From Epiperipatus broadwayi (taxonomy: Eukaryota > Onychophora > Udeonychophora > Euonychophora > Peripatidae), in the NCBI GenBank assembly GCA_028023455.1, contig JAQFVV010012510.1, positions 1,240,001 to 1,304,000 on the forward strand: a stretch of DNA of 64,000 bases, read 5' to 3'. The notes below the pieces were generated by a model. That model worked only from the letters and a program-made list of their open reading frames with translations. It was not told the origin of the DNA and did not search any database. Both the position numbers and the translations under genes were made by a program. Below, piece after piece: positions 34,520 to 47,269 of this stretch (the first letter of the stretch is position 1; each line of letters opens with the position of its first letter).

Positions 34520-34863
34520 AATCTTCAAACTTTAGTAGTCAAGCTTCAATATTCTCTACTCCCAACTCTTCAGTCACCCATATCATTGAAAATTCAATGA
34601 TAGAAAACTGAAAGCTCTTGTTGATGCCAATATTATTGTCATAACAATGTTGAATTATGTCCCTATGTATTTAAATTGACATATCATGGTCCTATATGCA
34701 ATGGTTCAGAATGACTTAAAGTCAATATGGGTATGACAATAATATTGGCATCAACAGGAGCTTTGAGTATTCCATCATCAGATATTCAGTTACCTGGATG
34801 GCTGATGAGTTTGAGCATGGAGCAGATTGAAGCTTGTCCATTGAAGTTTGAAAATTTTTTATC
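34520..34863. repeat. Foldback repeat with arms of about 130 bp
   Basis: 34520-34645 is inverted at 34732-34863; shared pieces include TTGATGCCAATATTATTGTC and CAAGCTTCAAT. The loop is about 85 bp. No coding capacity beyond a frame made by the arm sequence. Confidence 0.65.
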
Positions 34864-34989
34864 TTAAGATAAAGTGAGCACAGAATTGCATATATGTGTG
34901 AGAGATGGAAATGTAATCCATTTAATAAGTCATGATTGAGCACAAAATATGTATATTGGAGAGCATTTATATTTTTCACAGTGTGTCAG

Positions 34990-35070
34990 GAGGCATTGTA
35001 TAAAGTGGAGTCAAAGCTGTAGAGAACTTGAAATTCTGAGTTCAAATCTTATATATATATATATATATTG
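34990..35070 (+). repeat. tRNA-derived SINE-like fragment followed by (TA)n
   Basis: AAAGTGGAGTCAAAGCTG and GAGTTCAAATC lie at spacing close to that of polymerase III A and B boxes, then a TA run. It resembles the tRNA-like core at about 34270-34335. Not a functional tRNA. Confidence 0.4.
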
Positions 35071-35880
35071 AAGCATTCTGTGTGTATGCACACACAGATC
35101 TTCATGATATTTATTTCAATGTAATATAAACCTAGGGTGACAAATATAATAGCTAATTCTTCATCTTCATTATTAAAAAAGCAATATATATATATATGCA
35201 GGTATGTATGGCTGAATGATAGTGTGCATATATATATATATTGTTAACATTAAAATGCATTTCAGTTATATTTTTTTTCCCAATAAATTTATTAAACGTA
35301 AATAAGTATGATATAAAGTGATTTTGTACAGAAAAAAAAAAAAAATAATACAAACATAAATTTTGTACAAGTGTGAATTTTTGATTATCTTCGGAAAAGA
35401 AAATGTACTTTTTGTATGTTTTTCTAAAAAAAAAATAAAAAAATAGGTGACTCATTTTTTTTTTTTTTTTGCAATTAAAAGATTTATTTACAAACATTCA
35501 GCAAAAATTAAGAATTCTATAAGTCTTTTATAGAACTTTTGAAAAAACACAATTCCATTGGGATGCAAATAATTTTTTTTGTCTTTGGGGGCAGTTAAGT
35601 TTTCTTACCTGATCTTTATAATAAGGTTTTACTGATTGGTGCAAATTAAGAATTAGTCAACTGATGTATTTTCTTTTCCAACAAAGTTGAATCTGGGAAA
35701 TTAATTAAAATATTTAAAAAAACAAACAAAAAAGAGATGAGAAAAACTCTAAAAATATAGCTGGAAGGGGTTAGCATCAAATGTTATTCCCTGGTTTAGT
35801 GAGTATGATTTTTTCGATTTGTAGTCATATAAATACTGGGTATATTTTTCTTTTTTTGGTGTTGTACTACTGAATGTAAG
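35071..35880. other. AT-rich, low-complexity spacer
   Basis: Poly(A), poly(T) and TA runs with no gene; the 114-codon minus-strand frame at 35153-35497 is Lys/Phe/Tyr-rich low-complexity translation. Confidence 0.5.
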
Positions 35881-36185
35881 CAGACTTCATGCTAGTTTCC
35901 ATGTATCACCATGGCTTGTTAGTAGAAGCAAGTTAGTCTTTCCTTGTTGGATGATATCCAGGGGAAGAGAGTGCATCTTTGGTATGGAGAAACCTATCGA
36001 TTCCATGATGATACTGCAAAGAAGGGGAGAATGTATAAGCTTTAAATCTAGTCTTTTCCTGGTATCCAGTAAACAAAGAGCCTACCAAGAACAGAATTTT
36101 AACTTGTCATGAGATAGTTGTACCACCCTGCCTCATCAAAATCATCATTAAACAGCTTCCATGCAAGTATGAACTTTTAACCTTT
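35881..36185 (+). repeat. Probable SINE/LINE tail fragment
   Basis: Less AT-rich 300 bp ending CATCAAAATCATCATTAAAC then AGCTTCCATGCAAGTATG. This resembles a degenerate form of a tail very common in cephalopod interspersed repeats (CATCATCAT, then a TTTAACG-like and TTCCATGCTNGCATG stretch). Based on recalled family knowledge, not a search. Confidence 0.4.
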
Positions 36186-37523
36186 AAAGGTAAAATATTT
36201 AAAATGCCTTCTATATAACTCTATAATATCTAAATTTAAATCCCTGAAACTTATAACTACTCTGTAATAGAAGCTTGATTCCAAAAAAAGATATAATTTA
36301 AAAACATTAATCTATATATGTATGTAACTCTCTCAGTTAACAAATCAGTCTATATCAGAACTTAATTTCTAATTGTTAATGGCACAAATTCTATAAACGT
36401 TTTAACACCAATTTTTTATTATTTATGTTGATGTATGTCATGTCACTTCTTTAGTTATAAATCTATATATCTTATTGACTAATATTATCTGTATTATATT
36501 AATATGCCAACTCAATAAGTTCTGGAAGAATGATAATTTAATATTTAATCAATTAAGGCCTAAATTGTTGGTTTTGTCTCCAATTTTTAGGACAGAAAGA
36601 AATAATTATTTTAGAATTTTAAGTAACAAGCACAAGCTTGAGTTTCATAAGTCATTCATATGTAAATGAGATATTTATTTTTATAGCGTGATTCATAAAA
36701 AAGTGCATGTACATTAGCTTGAAATGCTGATCTTTAGTTTATTATAAATTATTCATCCAAATCTTTGTAAGTTAAAATTTTTTCATTTGTTTGTTTAAAA
36801 TAAAGTAAAGCAAATATTTTAATTAAAACATGCAGTCTACTTACATATATATATAGTCAAGCCAATACCTCGTTAACAAAATTAAGAATAAATTAGTGCT
36901 GAAATTATTATTTAAGTCAACATCTATTTAGTTTATATTTGGTTGAAATTCTGTATAACAATTAAATGAAATAACCTATAAGTACATTTATTGATGTTTT
37001 AAAATAAATAATGTTTTTTTCTTAAATGTAAAATAGGCAATATTATTTATTATAAAAGCATGTGTTCATTCTGCTATATCTATTTAATGATGCATACATC
37101 TAGGGGAAAAGTAATCTGTCTCAGCAGGCATATATTATTGACTCCTTAGCGATTTACTATGATAATTCATAATTAAGCTTTATATTTAAGCTCATGGGCA
37201 TTTATAACCTATAAAATATGGTTATCATGATTTCCACATCGATTGTTTTATTAAATTTTACATACAGGCTTAAATATCTATCCAAGTATGAGTTAGTGTC
37301 TTTTGGAAAGTATATCAGTGTTACTTGGTAAAATAATCTGTGCCTACATACTTTTAATAAATGAATATATGTTGAGTAATGCCATGCGAGCTGTCAGACA
37401 GATATTTTACCAGTACTGGAGAGAGTTGTATTTTTGAGCAGATAAATGGGTATTCTATGATGATAAGTGTCATAACCCAAGCCTTCAGTTTCCTGCATGT
37501 ACCACACCTAGGGCAGACATATC

Positions 37524-37526
<3 letters not shown>
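36186..37526. other. AT-rich spacer
   Basis: Nothing recognised besides short TA runs; open frames near 36475 and 37379 have no motifs and the latter reads into the microsatellite. Confidence 0.5.

Positions 37527-37590
<64 letters not shown>
37527..37590. repeat. (AT)32 microsatellite
   Basis: 64 bp of uninterrupted AT dinucleotides, one of the longest pure arrays in the window. Confidence 0.95.
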
Positions 37591-37592
<2 letters not shown>

Positions 37593-37879
37593 TATTACTC
37601 AACTATGAAGATTGGTGTAGCCAGCCAATGCCTATAATAATGTAGCCAGCCCAGAATTCAACTCCAGATACCACTGTCTTCTATAATTAGATTTATTAAT
37701 CATGCCTGTTAGTAATGTTGTGTGGGTTGGATAAACCGTGTCTATAATATAATTGTTATTATTAAAGGGAGATAGAATTATGCTTTGTTTCATAACTCCT
37801 GCTGGGATTAATAAAATAAATATAATAATAAAAAAAATACTTAACTTTCCCTAAGTATGTAAGTATGCACATAAATTTG

Positions 37880-38180
37880 TTATATATTTATATATATATA
37901 TATTGTACCAGTCACAATAGTATGCTCACTTAACAAGATTCAAATCCTAAGCAAAAGTACCTTGAATCCGATCATGCTCGAGATACACAGGTCTGGAACA
38001 ATCCTGAATTCTAACCTATTTGCTTATTTTTCAAATCTCTAACCCAATGTACAACAATCCTGATGATACAATACTATTATTTTAATTCTGGGCCCAGAAG
38101 CAAAGTGGTAGAGCATAAGATCAGACTGATGATGATGATCAAGATAAGAGTAGCCCAGGAATTACTTTTATGAAAGTTAT
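37880..38180 (+). repeat. tRNA-like SINE fragment
   Basis: At about 38090-38162 the sequence starts GGGCCCAGAAGC and ends AGTAGCCCAGG, a self-complementary pair of ends about 72 bases apart, with AAGTGGTAGAGC in between like a polymerase III A box. A GATGATGATGATCA microsatellite lies in the anticodon-to-T-arm region, so it is not a functional tRNA. Confidence 0.4.
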
Positions 38181-38333
38181 ATTTATTAATGCTAAGCTAT
38201 TAGCTAAAAAAAACAGTTCTAAATACTAATTAGAAAATAATAATTCAACAACAAACCAGGATTTACATGAAATACATATTTAATAAAATATTAAAAAAAT
38301 GCATATATATATATACATTACAAAATTGTTTCA

Positions 38334-38441
38334 CGCTTGTAGTAATATTATACATTTGCAAAATTTGGGATTTGTTTTTATAAAATTCGCTTGTAGTAAT
38401 ATTATACATTTGCAAAACTTGGGATTTGTTTTTATAAAATC
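38334..38441 (+). repeat. Perfect-length tandem duplication, 2 x 54 bp
   Basis: 38334-38387 and 38388-38441, both beginning CGCTTGTAGTAATATTATAC and ending TATAAAAT(T/C). One or two substitutions are visible, so it is recent. Confidence 0.9.
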
Positions 38442-39683
38442 CCCTTTACATTAATTATTTAACGAACACAATTTTATGGAGTGGATTATAACTTGTGTAG
38501 AGTTAATATGCCAATTTAATAACATTTTACTAACAGAATGTTGTGGATGCCTAAAATAAATATAAAAGATTGTGACAGGTTTAGTCTAAATGATTTGGTA
38601 AACAGGCAAAATATACACTTTTAATCATCTATCTATCTTATGAAAATCATTATATATACTTTTATTGGCATTGTTTGGAAAAGATGTCTTTGGAAAATAT
38701 ACATAAGAAACAAATAATGCACTTCATTTACGAGAATACGTGATACAATCATTAATATAAATTGATTTACATCTATGGAAATCGATAAACATTTTTAAAG
38801 AAAGCAGTTTTAAAATTAACATAATGACTAATTAGCATGTTGGCACATTTCATGAATGAGTCATAATTTCCAACACCCAATGAAAGGTCAAACAGGCATA
38901 AATCCATTAACTAAAACAATAACCATGCTAGCATGTCATAAAAGAAATATGGATCTTATGGTACTTTGAATGCTTCATCATTTTAAGACATTTAATACTG
39001 AATGAGGGTGATACATCTGCCATTTTTATGGGATGGTATCGGATGGAGAGGTTTGATTTGACAGCCAGAGCACAATCAAAACCCTATAAACCTCACCTTC
39101 CACAGGGAGTAGTGTCCCTAAGTCCCCAATGACAAAGCAATAGAAAATATATGTGTGGAAGTACCATAAGAGAAAGGAAATGTATGCCAGCAGTGTTATA
39201 CATGTACAATAAACTTAATATATTATATAAGAAAGATTGTAAATGGTTTGACTCCTGTGCAATGATATATTTAAATAATGAATCATTCAGCAAATTATGA
39301 CAGTGAATAACTCTTTTAACTATAACATTAAAGTAACAAGATTTATATGTAACTTTGATTCCCATATACATATTAACTAATAGAATTAGCCCTCCAGGCA
39401 ACAGCAAGAAAGGTGCAATAATTATATTAAAGTTTACGATCTTTTAAAATGAAAATTTAAAGACAAATTCAAATAACAAAGTAAAATATGTATCCACAAT
39501 AAAATATTTTAGATAAAAATGTGAATAACAGATATAAATATTAAATCAACCTAGTGAGCAATTTCTGCCACAAATGAATAAAACTTTACTAATAAATTTA
39601 ACAGAAGTTTCTTTCCCCATTAAACAAAGAAAATAAACCCTTATTAGACTCATGAGGTTGACTGATATTGCCATATTAAAAAA

Positions 39684-39685
<2 letters not shown>
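38442..39685. other. AT-rich spacer
   Basis: No gene; 39093-39407 (minus) is an unassigned open frame without motifs. A less AT-rich patch around 39040-39130 (TCCACAGGGAGTAGTGTCCC) could be transposon-derived. Confidence 0.4.
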
Positions 39686-39739
<54 letters not shown>

Positions 39740-39740
39740 T
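39686..39740. repeat. (TA)n microsatellite
   Basis: An almost pure TA array of about 50 bp, interrupted once by CA. Confidence 0.9.
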
Positions 39741-39949
39741 AAACAAAATAAGTTAAATATTTAATTGAGCTGCACAAAGCTATATAACCTAATTAAGCAT
39801 GAAAGAGCATAGTTAGAATTACATAAGTACTAGTAAGGGATTACAGAGAGAGAGAGAGTTTAAAAGAATAATTAATAGAAACTGATAAATTCATATATAA
39901 ATTAAAATACAAAGGTTGAACTACATATTACAAAAGGATTTACTTATTA

Positions 39950-40548
39950 AGGCAGCTCTACATTAAGTGAGGTTACCTCCACATAGCAAGTAGATGTAGA
40001 ATAGCAGGCAGGTGCATTATTAGCAGTCAGCAGTCTGGTCGGATGGAACATGGCAGTTGCAGGCAAACAGTTCTCCGAGAGAAGAAGAGAAAAGTGCTTC
40101 TTTTCCTTTACTCAAACTTCATAGTGCAGACCTTGTGTTGGCTTCTTAAAATTTATTTTACTGAAAGTAACTAATGGAAAATAACTAAACCAACTTCACT
40201 AAAAAGTAACTAAACTTAACTGACTAAAAACTGACTTCTTTTGTTCTATGGCCCTTTTTATACACATTTTTAATCCCTCCAAGAATGCAAATTTTAGTTG
40301 CCCACAGCTATCTCTGTAATCTCTTGATTAAATAAAAACAACATTTAATTAGTAAAGTATTTTTAAAACAGATAAGGCTCAAAATACTAATATATTTTTA
40401 AAGATTTGAAAACAACTAACAAAAGAATTGTTTCTGATTTTTAATTAAGGTTTATAATTTTAATTAATGAAAAACAATCTGCATCTAGATAAAGATTATT
40501 TCAGTATTTCGAGCCGTCCCCATTTTTCTTTGTTGTTACATTCCAATA
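39950..40548 (-). repeat. Possible solo LTR or LTR fragment
   Basis: On the minus strand it starts TGTAACAACAAAG near 40543, has GTGTATAAAAAGGGCC (a TATA-like promoter, about 40250-40265) and then a less AT-rich downstream part ending near 39950. This resembles U3-R-U5 of a Gypsy-type LTR. No second copy, primer site or polypurine tract is found nearby, so the call is tentative. Confidence 0.35.
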
Positions 40549-40739
40549 GTTTAATTAAATACAAATATATAAAAAGATATTTACAGTTTATATAACAAAA
40601 CATCTAATTTTCAGCAATAAATATTAATAAAATTATTGCTTCATTCATATATATATATATTTATATATGCATCACACAAACTACTGCTTCACTTTACTAA
40701 ATCTAATTAATTTTACTAATTTCTCTAATCATTATGCAT

Positions 40740-40870
40740 ACAGTGTGTGGGTGAATGGCATATATTTATGGTGAGGTCTGAATTGTGGACCCCGCAGGAG
40801 GTTAGTATAAATGGTGAAGCATGAAGCTCGATGATGATTAGACATCGACTGCTTCAATATATATATATAT
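40740..40870 (+). repeat. SINE-like fragment ending in (TA)n
   Basis: A less AT-rich stretch with GTGGACCCCGCAGGAG and CGATGATGATTAGACATCG, the latter able to pair as CGATG/CATCG, followed by a TA run. It looks like part of an interspersed repeat; the family is not certain. Confidence 0.35.
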
Positions 40871-40970
40871 TTCTGTACTCTAACTTAATCTATTATATAA
40901 CCAGGTATTGAAACAACTCTTGACAATTGGCATATTCATTTTATAATGCCACATTTCTTGGTCAAATTAA

Positions 40971-41283
40971 TATATAGTTCATTTGTAATGCTCATGATAT
41001 TCAAATATTGTTATCATTATTAACATATAGTTCCTTTGTAATGCTCATACACGTATCATACTGATACCCAAATATTGTTATCATTATTAACTTCTAGTTC
41101 ATTTGTAATGCTCATACATATGCCATACCTAAATATTGTTATCATTATTAACAAATAGTTCTGTTGTAATACTCATACACATATCATACTGATACCCAAA
41201 TATTGTTATCATTATTAGCATATAGTTCATTTGTAATTCTCATACATGTATCATAATGAGATTCAAATATTATCATTGTTAAC
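40971..41283 (+). repeat. Tandem repeat, about 5 copies of 55-70 bp
   Basis: Each unit contains ATAGTTCNTTTGTAATGCTC, then a variable CATAC region, then AAATATTGTTATCATTATTA. Unit length varies because the middle part (ACACGTATCATACTGATACC) is present in some units only, suggesting an alternating higher-order pattern. Confidence 0.85.
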
Positions 41284-41928
41284 CTATATCTTATTGAAAT
41301 TGTTATTAATAAATTATGTATATTGATGTTTATACATTGGTCTTGTCTTTTCCTGGTTTACCACATTCACACAACTATATCCACACTTAATTAAATGATC
41401 TCTGAGTCTACTCAAAACACCTGAAGTATATAAAATTGGTATTCTAAGCATTGTCAAAGTATAAGATTCTTATGGGAGCTGGGTAGTATATGATCAAATT
41501 AATTTAGTAACTAATTCATGGTGGCAGCTGAGTTTGAATCTGTAGAGTCCTTGTTCCACCCTGACCACCAGGACCAAAAGAAATTGATTGCTATTAGTAG
41601 CACCAGAAATGTTGATCAGATAGTGGAGATTTTGGAGCACTGGCAAATGGATTAAAGCTTAGTACTGTTGGGTTTGATGTACTTTTGCTACGTCTCTGAA
41701 TTTTCTTGGCTGAACACATGGTTATGACCATTACAATATGGGGGGAGGGGTAGTACAATGAGTATTTTTTGAATCTAAAAAAACACGATTCTACTTTAAG
41801 AATAGACTGACTCTTTGATAATGATTATTTAATAAATAATGTGGCTCACGTCTATGGATTACATCATTTCTGGTGCTTGGAATTTTTATGAACTTTAGAT
41901 CAATAAGTATTGTATTATTTTATGAAAA

Positions 41929-42830
41929 TTAGTAATAAATTGAGAGGTTGGCAGTCTCTCACATGCGCCTACTGTTTCTTCTCAGACAGCCAATCAGATA
42001 TTAAGACAGCAGTCTGAAGAGCAATCAAACCTCAACATATGACAGAGTTTTTGGTAAGAAAAGAATGGTTCCACCCTTCTCTCAACTTAACTTTTTATAT
42101 ATATAATCCAGTCTTAAGCATCTTGGCTTGAATGCATGAAGCTATAAATATATTCATATATTACTCACTGAGTATTAATTTACAATAGTACAGTGAAAAA
42201 TCTTAGATTTAAAATGCAGTGATTTTCTAGATGTTGATATAAATTATCAGCAACCTATGTAAATAATATTTTTGTATAAATTGCATATTGTTAAATTAGC
42301 AATAAATTGAGAGGTTTCCAGTTCACCTACTGTTGCTTCTCAGACAGCCAATCAGATATTAAGACAGCAGTCTGAAAAGTGATCAAGTCTCAACACATGA
42401 CAGAGTTTTTGATAAGAAAAGGATGGTCCCACCCTTCTCTCAATTTATTACTAATTTAACAACAATATTCAATTTATACAAAAGTATTATTTAAATATGT
42501 TGCTGGTAACTTATATTAACATCTAGAAAATTACTGCATGGTAAATCTAAGATTTCATGCTGTACTATCATAAGTTAAGACTCAGTGAGTAATATATGAA
42601 TATATTTATAGCTTCACATTTTCAAGCCAAGATGCTTAAGACTGGCTTATATATATAAAAAGTTAAGTTGAGAGAAGGATGGGACCATCCTTTTCTTATC
42701 AAAAACTCTGTCATGTGTAGAGGCTTCATTGCGCTTCAGACTGCTGACTTAATATCTGATTGGCTGTCTGAGAAGCAACAGTAGGTGCATGTGAGAGACT
42801 GGCAACCTTTCAATTCATTACTAATTTAAC
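41929..42830. repeat. 0.9-kb nested palindrome with three copies of one unit
   Basis: A unit of about 165 bp, with ends TTAGTAATAAATTGAGAG and CTCTCAATTTATTACTAA, occurs at about 41929-42095 (+), 42296-42455 (+) and 42660-42825 (-). The 200-bp spacers between them are also inverted copies of each other. Each unit contains CAGACAGCCAATCAGATATT. Same architecture as the 29.6-kb palindrome but unrelated sequence. Confidence 0.85.
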
Positions 42831-45117
42831 AATATGCGATTTACACAAAATATTATTTATGAGAATTAATTGATTAGAAATGATAAGTAAGTAATTAAAT
42901 TTATTTCTAAACAAAGATTAAAAGCATGTAATTGGCACAGTGTTTATAATTAGGAAGAAAGTGGGTTACATTAAAATACATCTTATTTGGATTTTGGAAT
43001 GAGGAAAAAAGCAGTAAGGTCTTAGAGCTGATTTTCAATAATAAACAGTAGAATGGTAAAAGTAAATACAGTTGCACTAGACAAAAATCTGACTGACTAT
43101 ATAGGAAAAGCATTGATTTGAAATTAAGTGAGCCATTAATATGCATAAGACAATGGCAATTTATGAACAGATTGATGATTCTGTAATAATCAGTTTAGAA
43201 ATTTCATTGCTACAGACAATACCAGATCCAGTGTAAAGTATAAGGTATTTGAAAATTTTAATCAAGAAAAAATATGAAGTAGTAAATAAGCATACAATAT
43301 TTTTCTATGTTCAAATTTTGTTGTTAAAAACAAAATAGTATGTTTTAAAAAATTAATATCAATATAAAAATTTGAAATCAAACACAAGGTTTTGTAATAA
43401 TTAAATGTAATTGAAAAAATATATTCATTTTCTTACAATCTGCAGGTTCAGTAACACATTACTTAATAAGAAATATTAAGTAAAAAAAATAATTTTTTAT
43501 ATGCATTTATCTGTGCAGTATAATGGGAGCCATTTTTAAATTTATACATAAACACCTTGTTATGATTGAAAGCTGTACATTGATTTTAGATATAATGTTA
43601 TTGTAAATTAATTTTTTTTTCATCGGAATGTTGGTAGAAATTCTTCTAAGTCTAAGAAAACAATAGAAGTAACATTTTAAATTAATGTATTGTTTCACAA
43701 AAAGCATTGAATCTATAAAATACTTTTGCAAAAAAATCAATATTTTGATAAACAAATATATAGGTATATTTAAAAACATTCCTTAGAAATTGCCTTTTTG
43801 TATTTTGTCATAATTAATTTACATCCTAAGAAAAATGAAGAAGGATAATTTAAGTTTTTTTTTTTTTTAAATAAGAGAATGATTAAATAAACATATTAGC
43901 AAACATTCTGGCATCGATTGTTGTGCTGTACAACAATCCTCTCTTTTCAATTCATTATTCGAATGTCTTTTTACTAACTGTATTATCATATTGCTATTTA
44001 TTTTGTTGATATCTTGATATGTATAATTTTTAAATTAAATTACATTACAGACATGTACATATATGCTGCAAACATCTGTACAATTTTATGATGTTATATA
44101 TCAGGAGCTATAGAATTTGTATCTTAATTAAAAAAACTTCTATCTTTAAGTCAAACGTTTAATTTATTAAACATTCACGTATATAATATAGTTGTAGATG
44201 ATTATAAATTATATTGATTGTCTATTTAATAAAAGTATGCATGTGTTTGGTTTGTTTGGAAGAATGGCTTGGTTTTAATATTAAATGCGTACTAAAAATA
44301 TATGCTACTCATGTATGTAAATGTCTGCCCAAAATATGTTAATTAATGTATATATATTGAAAAAAGAGAGAAAGAAAGAGAGAGAAGGCAAAAATGATTG
44401 AATGAAACTAAGTGATTTGATCCTGGAAAAAAATATTAAATAAAAAACTGAGTGAAATTAAAAACATTTGTTCAGCGATTTTAGAAAAAGAATGTAAAAA
44501 TATAAAATTCAAATATGCATTATTAACTCAAATTCATCTAAAATTAGTTAGTGAATGTATATGCTTAAGGATTAAAAATAAGAGTCGTATATTATTACAT
44601 AAGTGTTTCATATATGGAAAAGTTGATTGTTTTTGGTGGCAGTACATAAAATTAAATTGTATGAAAGTTATAGTTAATATATTCAATGATTGTCCTTTGT
44701 ATAAAAAATGTTAGTTTTTATAAATTATAAATATGTTGGATATATGAAATGTAAATATGTAAGAAAGTAAACATATCAAAAACAAGATAATGAAATATAG
44801 AAACTTTGTTCATTATAAAATTTGTTTTAATGAAGACTAAGCAGCTTAAAAATACATAATAATAAGTTATTAGGAACAACTGGATTATAATAGTAGAAAT
44901 GAAATAACGTTTATAAAAAAGGCCTTAAATTACATTTTTGATGAACTAAAAATAATATGTAAAAGCTTAAAAAAAATCAATATTACTTATAACAAATGAG
45001 TGGCATTAATGTTAAATCATCTAACAATAAAGAAAATATAAATATTATTAGCAACATAGAATCAACCAAGATTGAAAAACATATCACCAAATATTTACAA
45101 TCACCATATAATTTTAT
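42831..45117. other. AT-rich spacer
   Basis: No gene recognised. A perfect 8-bp stem hairpin ATTGTTGT-gctgt-ACAACAAT is at 43917-43937, and a GAGA-rich stretch is at about 44364-44387. Open frames at 42907-43146 and 43507-43779 (minus) have no motifs. Confidence 0.5.
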
Positions 45118-45417
45118 ATGATTTCTATGTGTAAAATGATCTCAATCTTAAATGTTTGTTTTCTCATCTATAATTTAAAGAGGAATTTATACTATATCTT
45201 CCTGCTAGCAGTTTATAAAAAACCAATTCCAGTTTCCTTATCTGTAGATTTAAAAAAAGCAGTCTTGCAGAGAACACAACTAAACAGCATGGGCAAGCTT
45301 TCCTTGACCCAAAGTAAAGCATCAGGACCAAAATTATCATATATCCACAGAACAGCTTATGATTTAACCACATTCAAGGTATCAAGGTTGGCTCAATTTA
45401 AGATGAGAAAAACATAA
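45118..45417 (+). CDS. Unassigned open frame (99 aa), doubtful
   Basis: ATG-initiated; a hydrophobic N-terminal segment at residues about 8-32, then a basic, Ser-rich C-terminal half (KPIPVSLSVDLKKAVLQRTQ). No family is recognised. The opposite strand is also open over 45164-45373. It may be chance or a transposon remnant; there is no clear gene context. Confidence 0.15.
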   Translation: MISMCKMISILNVCFLIYNLKRNLYYIFLLAVYKKPIPVSLSVDLKKAVLQRTQLNSMGKLSLTQSKASGPKLSYIHRTAYDLTTFKVSRLAQFKMRKT

Positions 45418-47159
45418 CAAGAAAAAATTACGATTTTATGTGATCTTATGTAAAAGAAACAAAATCTCTGTTATAGGAAAAACAGAACAATACCCTCAAT
45501 AAACTGCCAACCAAAAAAATTTCAGTCTTCAGAAAAATACAAACCTAGCTTAACTAAATTAATTATAACAAAGTGACAGGTGAGTTGAAAGAAAATTACT
45601 AATTACTGCCCAAGCATTTATTACAGGTTAGTAATATAAAGAATAATAAAAAACAAGCACTAAACAAATAAAAATAGAAACTTGCAATACACACCCAGAT
45701 AAATAAATTTAAAACAAATACGGAATCTTAAAACTCAATTTTCAACATATACTATAAATAAAATACATAATAAATGCATAAAATATTTAAATTGAATATT
45801 TAGAAGGTATTAGAAAGAGGGGTTTTTTAAAGATTAAGCTGAGACTTTAACAAATGATTTAACTAGAAATTTAAGTCCTGGCATAATATGAAAACATTTT
45901 ACCTTCAGTAATAAGGTTAAGTCTGGCTGATGTCTTTCAGCATTGCACCCAGTTTAATTCTCTTTAAAGTTATTATGTAAATTTTGGCTTCCATTTATAA
46001 GTTCAGGAGTCTGGAAGCAATCTTGGAGTCAATTCTGGATCAGATGTTTATGACATGATCTTGGCAGCATGGTATGAAGCTTCAGATTTTATCTTGGGAT
46101 GATTTAGCATTGTGTGTGGAGATTTTTCATAGTGTATATTTTTGGCATTCTGTGTAGATGATTGCTATTTAGTGAAAAGTAGTCCATAATATGATATCAG
46201 TGAAATATCAGATATGCTTACCACAAGCAATCCAAATAATTATCTTCAGCAGAATAACAGATTCAGCATCTAGAATTAGCAAAAAGTACTTATAAAAAAC
46301 CACATCAGAAAATTTATCAGAGAATAATAATCAGATTGAAATCGGAGGGTTGTTTATATGCATTCTTATGTCTCACATCATCTTTAATTAGCAGTTTTTG
46401 CCCAGGGCAAATCTCTATCTCAGATTCAATCTTAATTAAAAATCTTACCAGGGCTCTTATTCAAAATTAATTAAAGAAAAGTAAATGCAAAATTAAGTCT
46501 CAGCTTTTCTTTTTAAAATTAAATTAAAATTAGGTTACTAACAAAGAAACAAGAATGCAATTAAAACTTTCCAAAACTAAAAGCTTTCTCAAAAGATTAA
46601 AACTTTTCAAATTAGAATGTTTTTACAATTTGATTGAAAAAAATAACTATCAGAGTAACTTATTTTAAACTAAAATTAAAATCTATTGAAGACAAAATTA
46701 AAATCTTAGAATTTTAAAAAATACCAGAGTATGTGTGTTAATGCCTGCACTCTTAATATATAAAATAGAATAACATACAAGACTTTAAAAATATTTTTCT
46801 TTAAACACTTTATAAAATTAAAACTTAGATTTAACTTTGTGATGAAATTCTTGAAGTGGATAAAGTATCTGGTTCAATATATATACATATATAATATAAA
46901 AATAGCTTTTTGACATTACATACACACAAGATCTTGGGTTTAAAGTAAAAAAACTGTTTCACTTAAACAAAAATCTTCCACAAATGAGCTACTATAGGTA
47001 CAGAAAAAAACTATTTAGTCTCATGGATTGTCAATTATGAGTAATCAATAATTTCTTGGCAGTATCAAAGGTTAAAGATTATCTCTGTTTACATGGATAT
47101 TATTATTTCTTTATAATAGATAGATATATTTAATTCAATATATATAGTAATGGGATGAG
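45418..47159. other. AT-rich spacer with a less AT-rich patch
   Basis: 45890-46450 is less AT-rich and non-coding, with a TTGCCCAGGGCAA palindrome at about 46398-46410. It could be part of an LTR, but no partner copy is found. Confidence 0.35.
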
Positions 47160-47269
47160 CAGTTGTACTAGATTGAAAATGTGCAATGGGCAATGAGATA
47201 GCTCAATTGTTAAATTCCATATGTAGAGGGATGAGCCTTTTCTCATTGAAATCATATGTCTCATCATGA
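47160..47269 (+). repeat. tRNA-derived SINE-like fragment
   Basis: GATAGCTCAATTGTTAAATT resembles a polymerase III A box; the T-arm region is degenerate. It abuts the outer end of the left inverted arm. Confidence 0.35.

Noticed and set aside
37379-37645. 88-codon frame with Tyr-Ile repeat
   Set aside because: It reads through the (AT)32 microsatellite.
40971-41283. CRISPR-like array
   Set aside because: Eukaryotic context, repeat and spacer lengths irregular, adjacent units without unique spacers: an ordinary tandem repeat.
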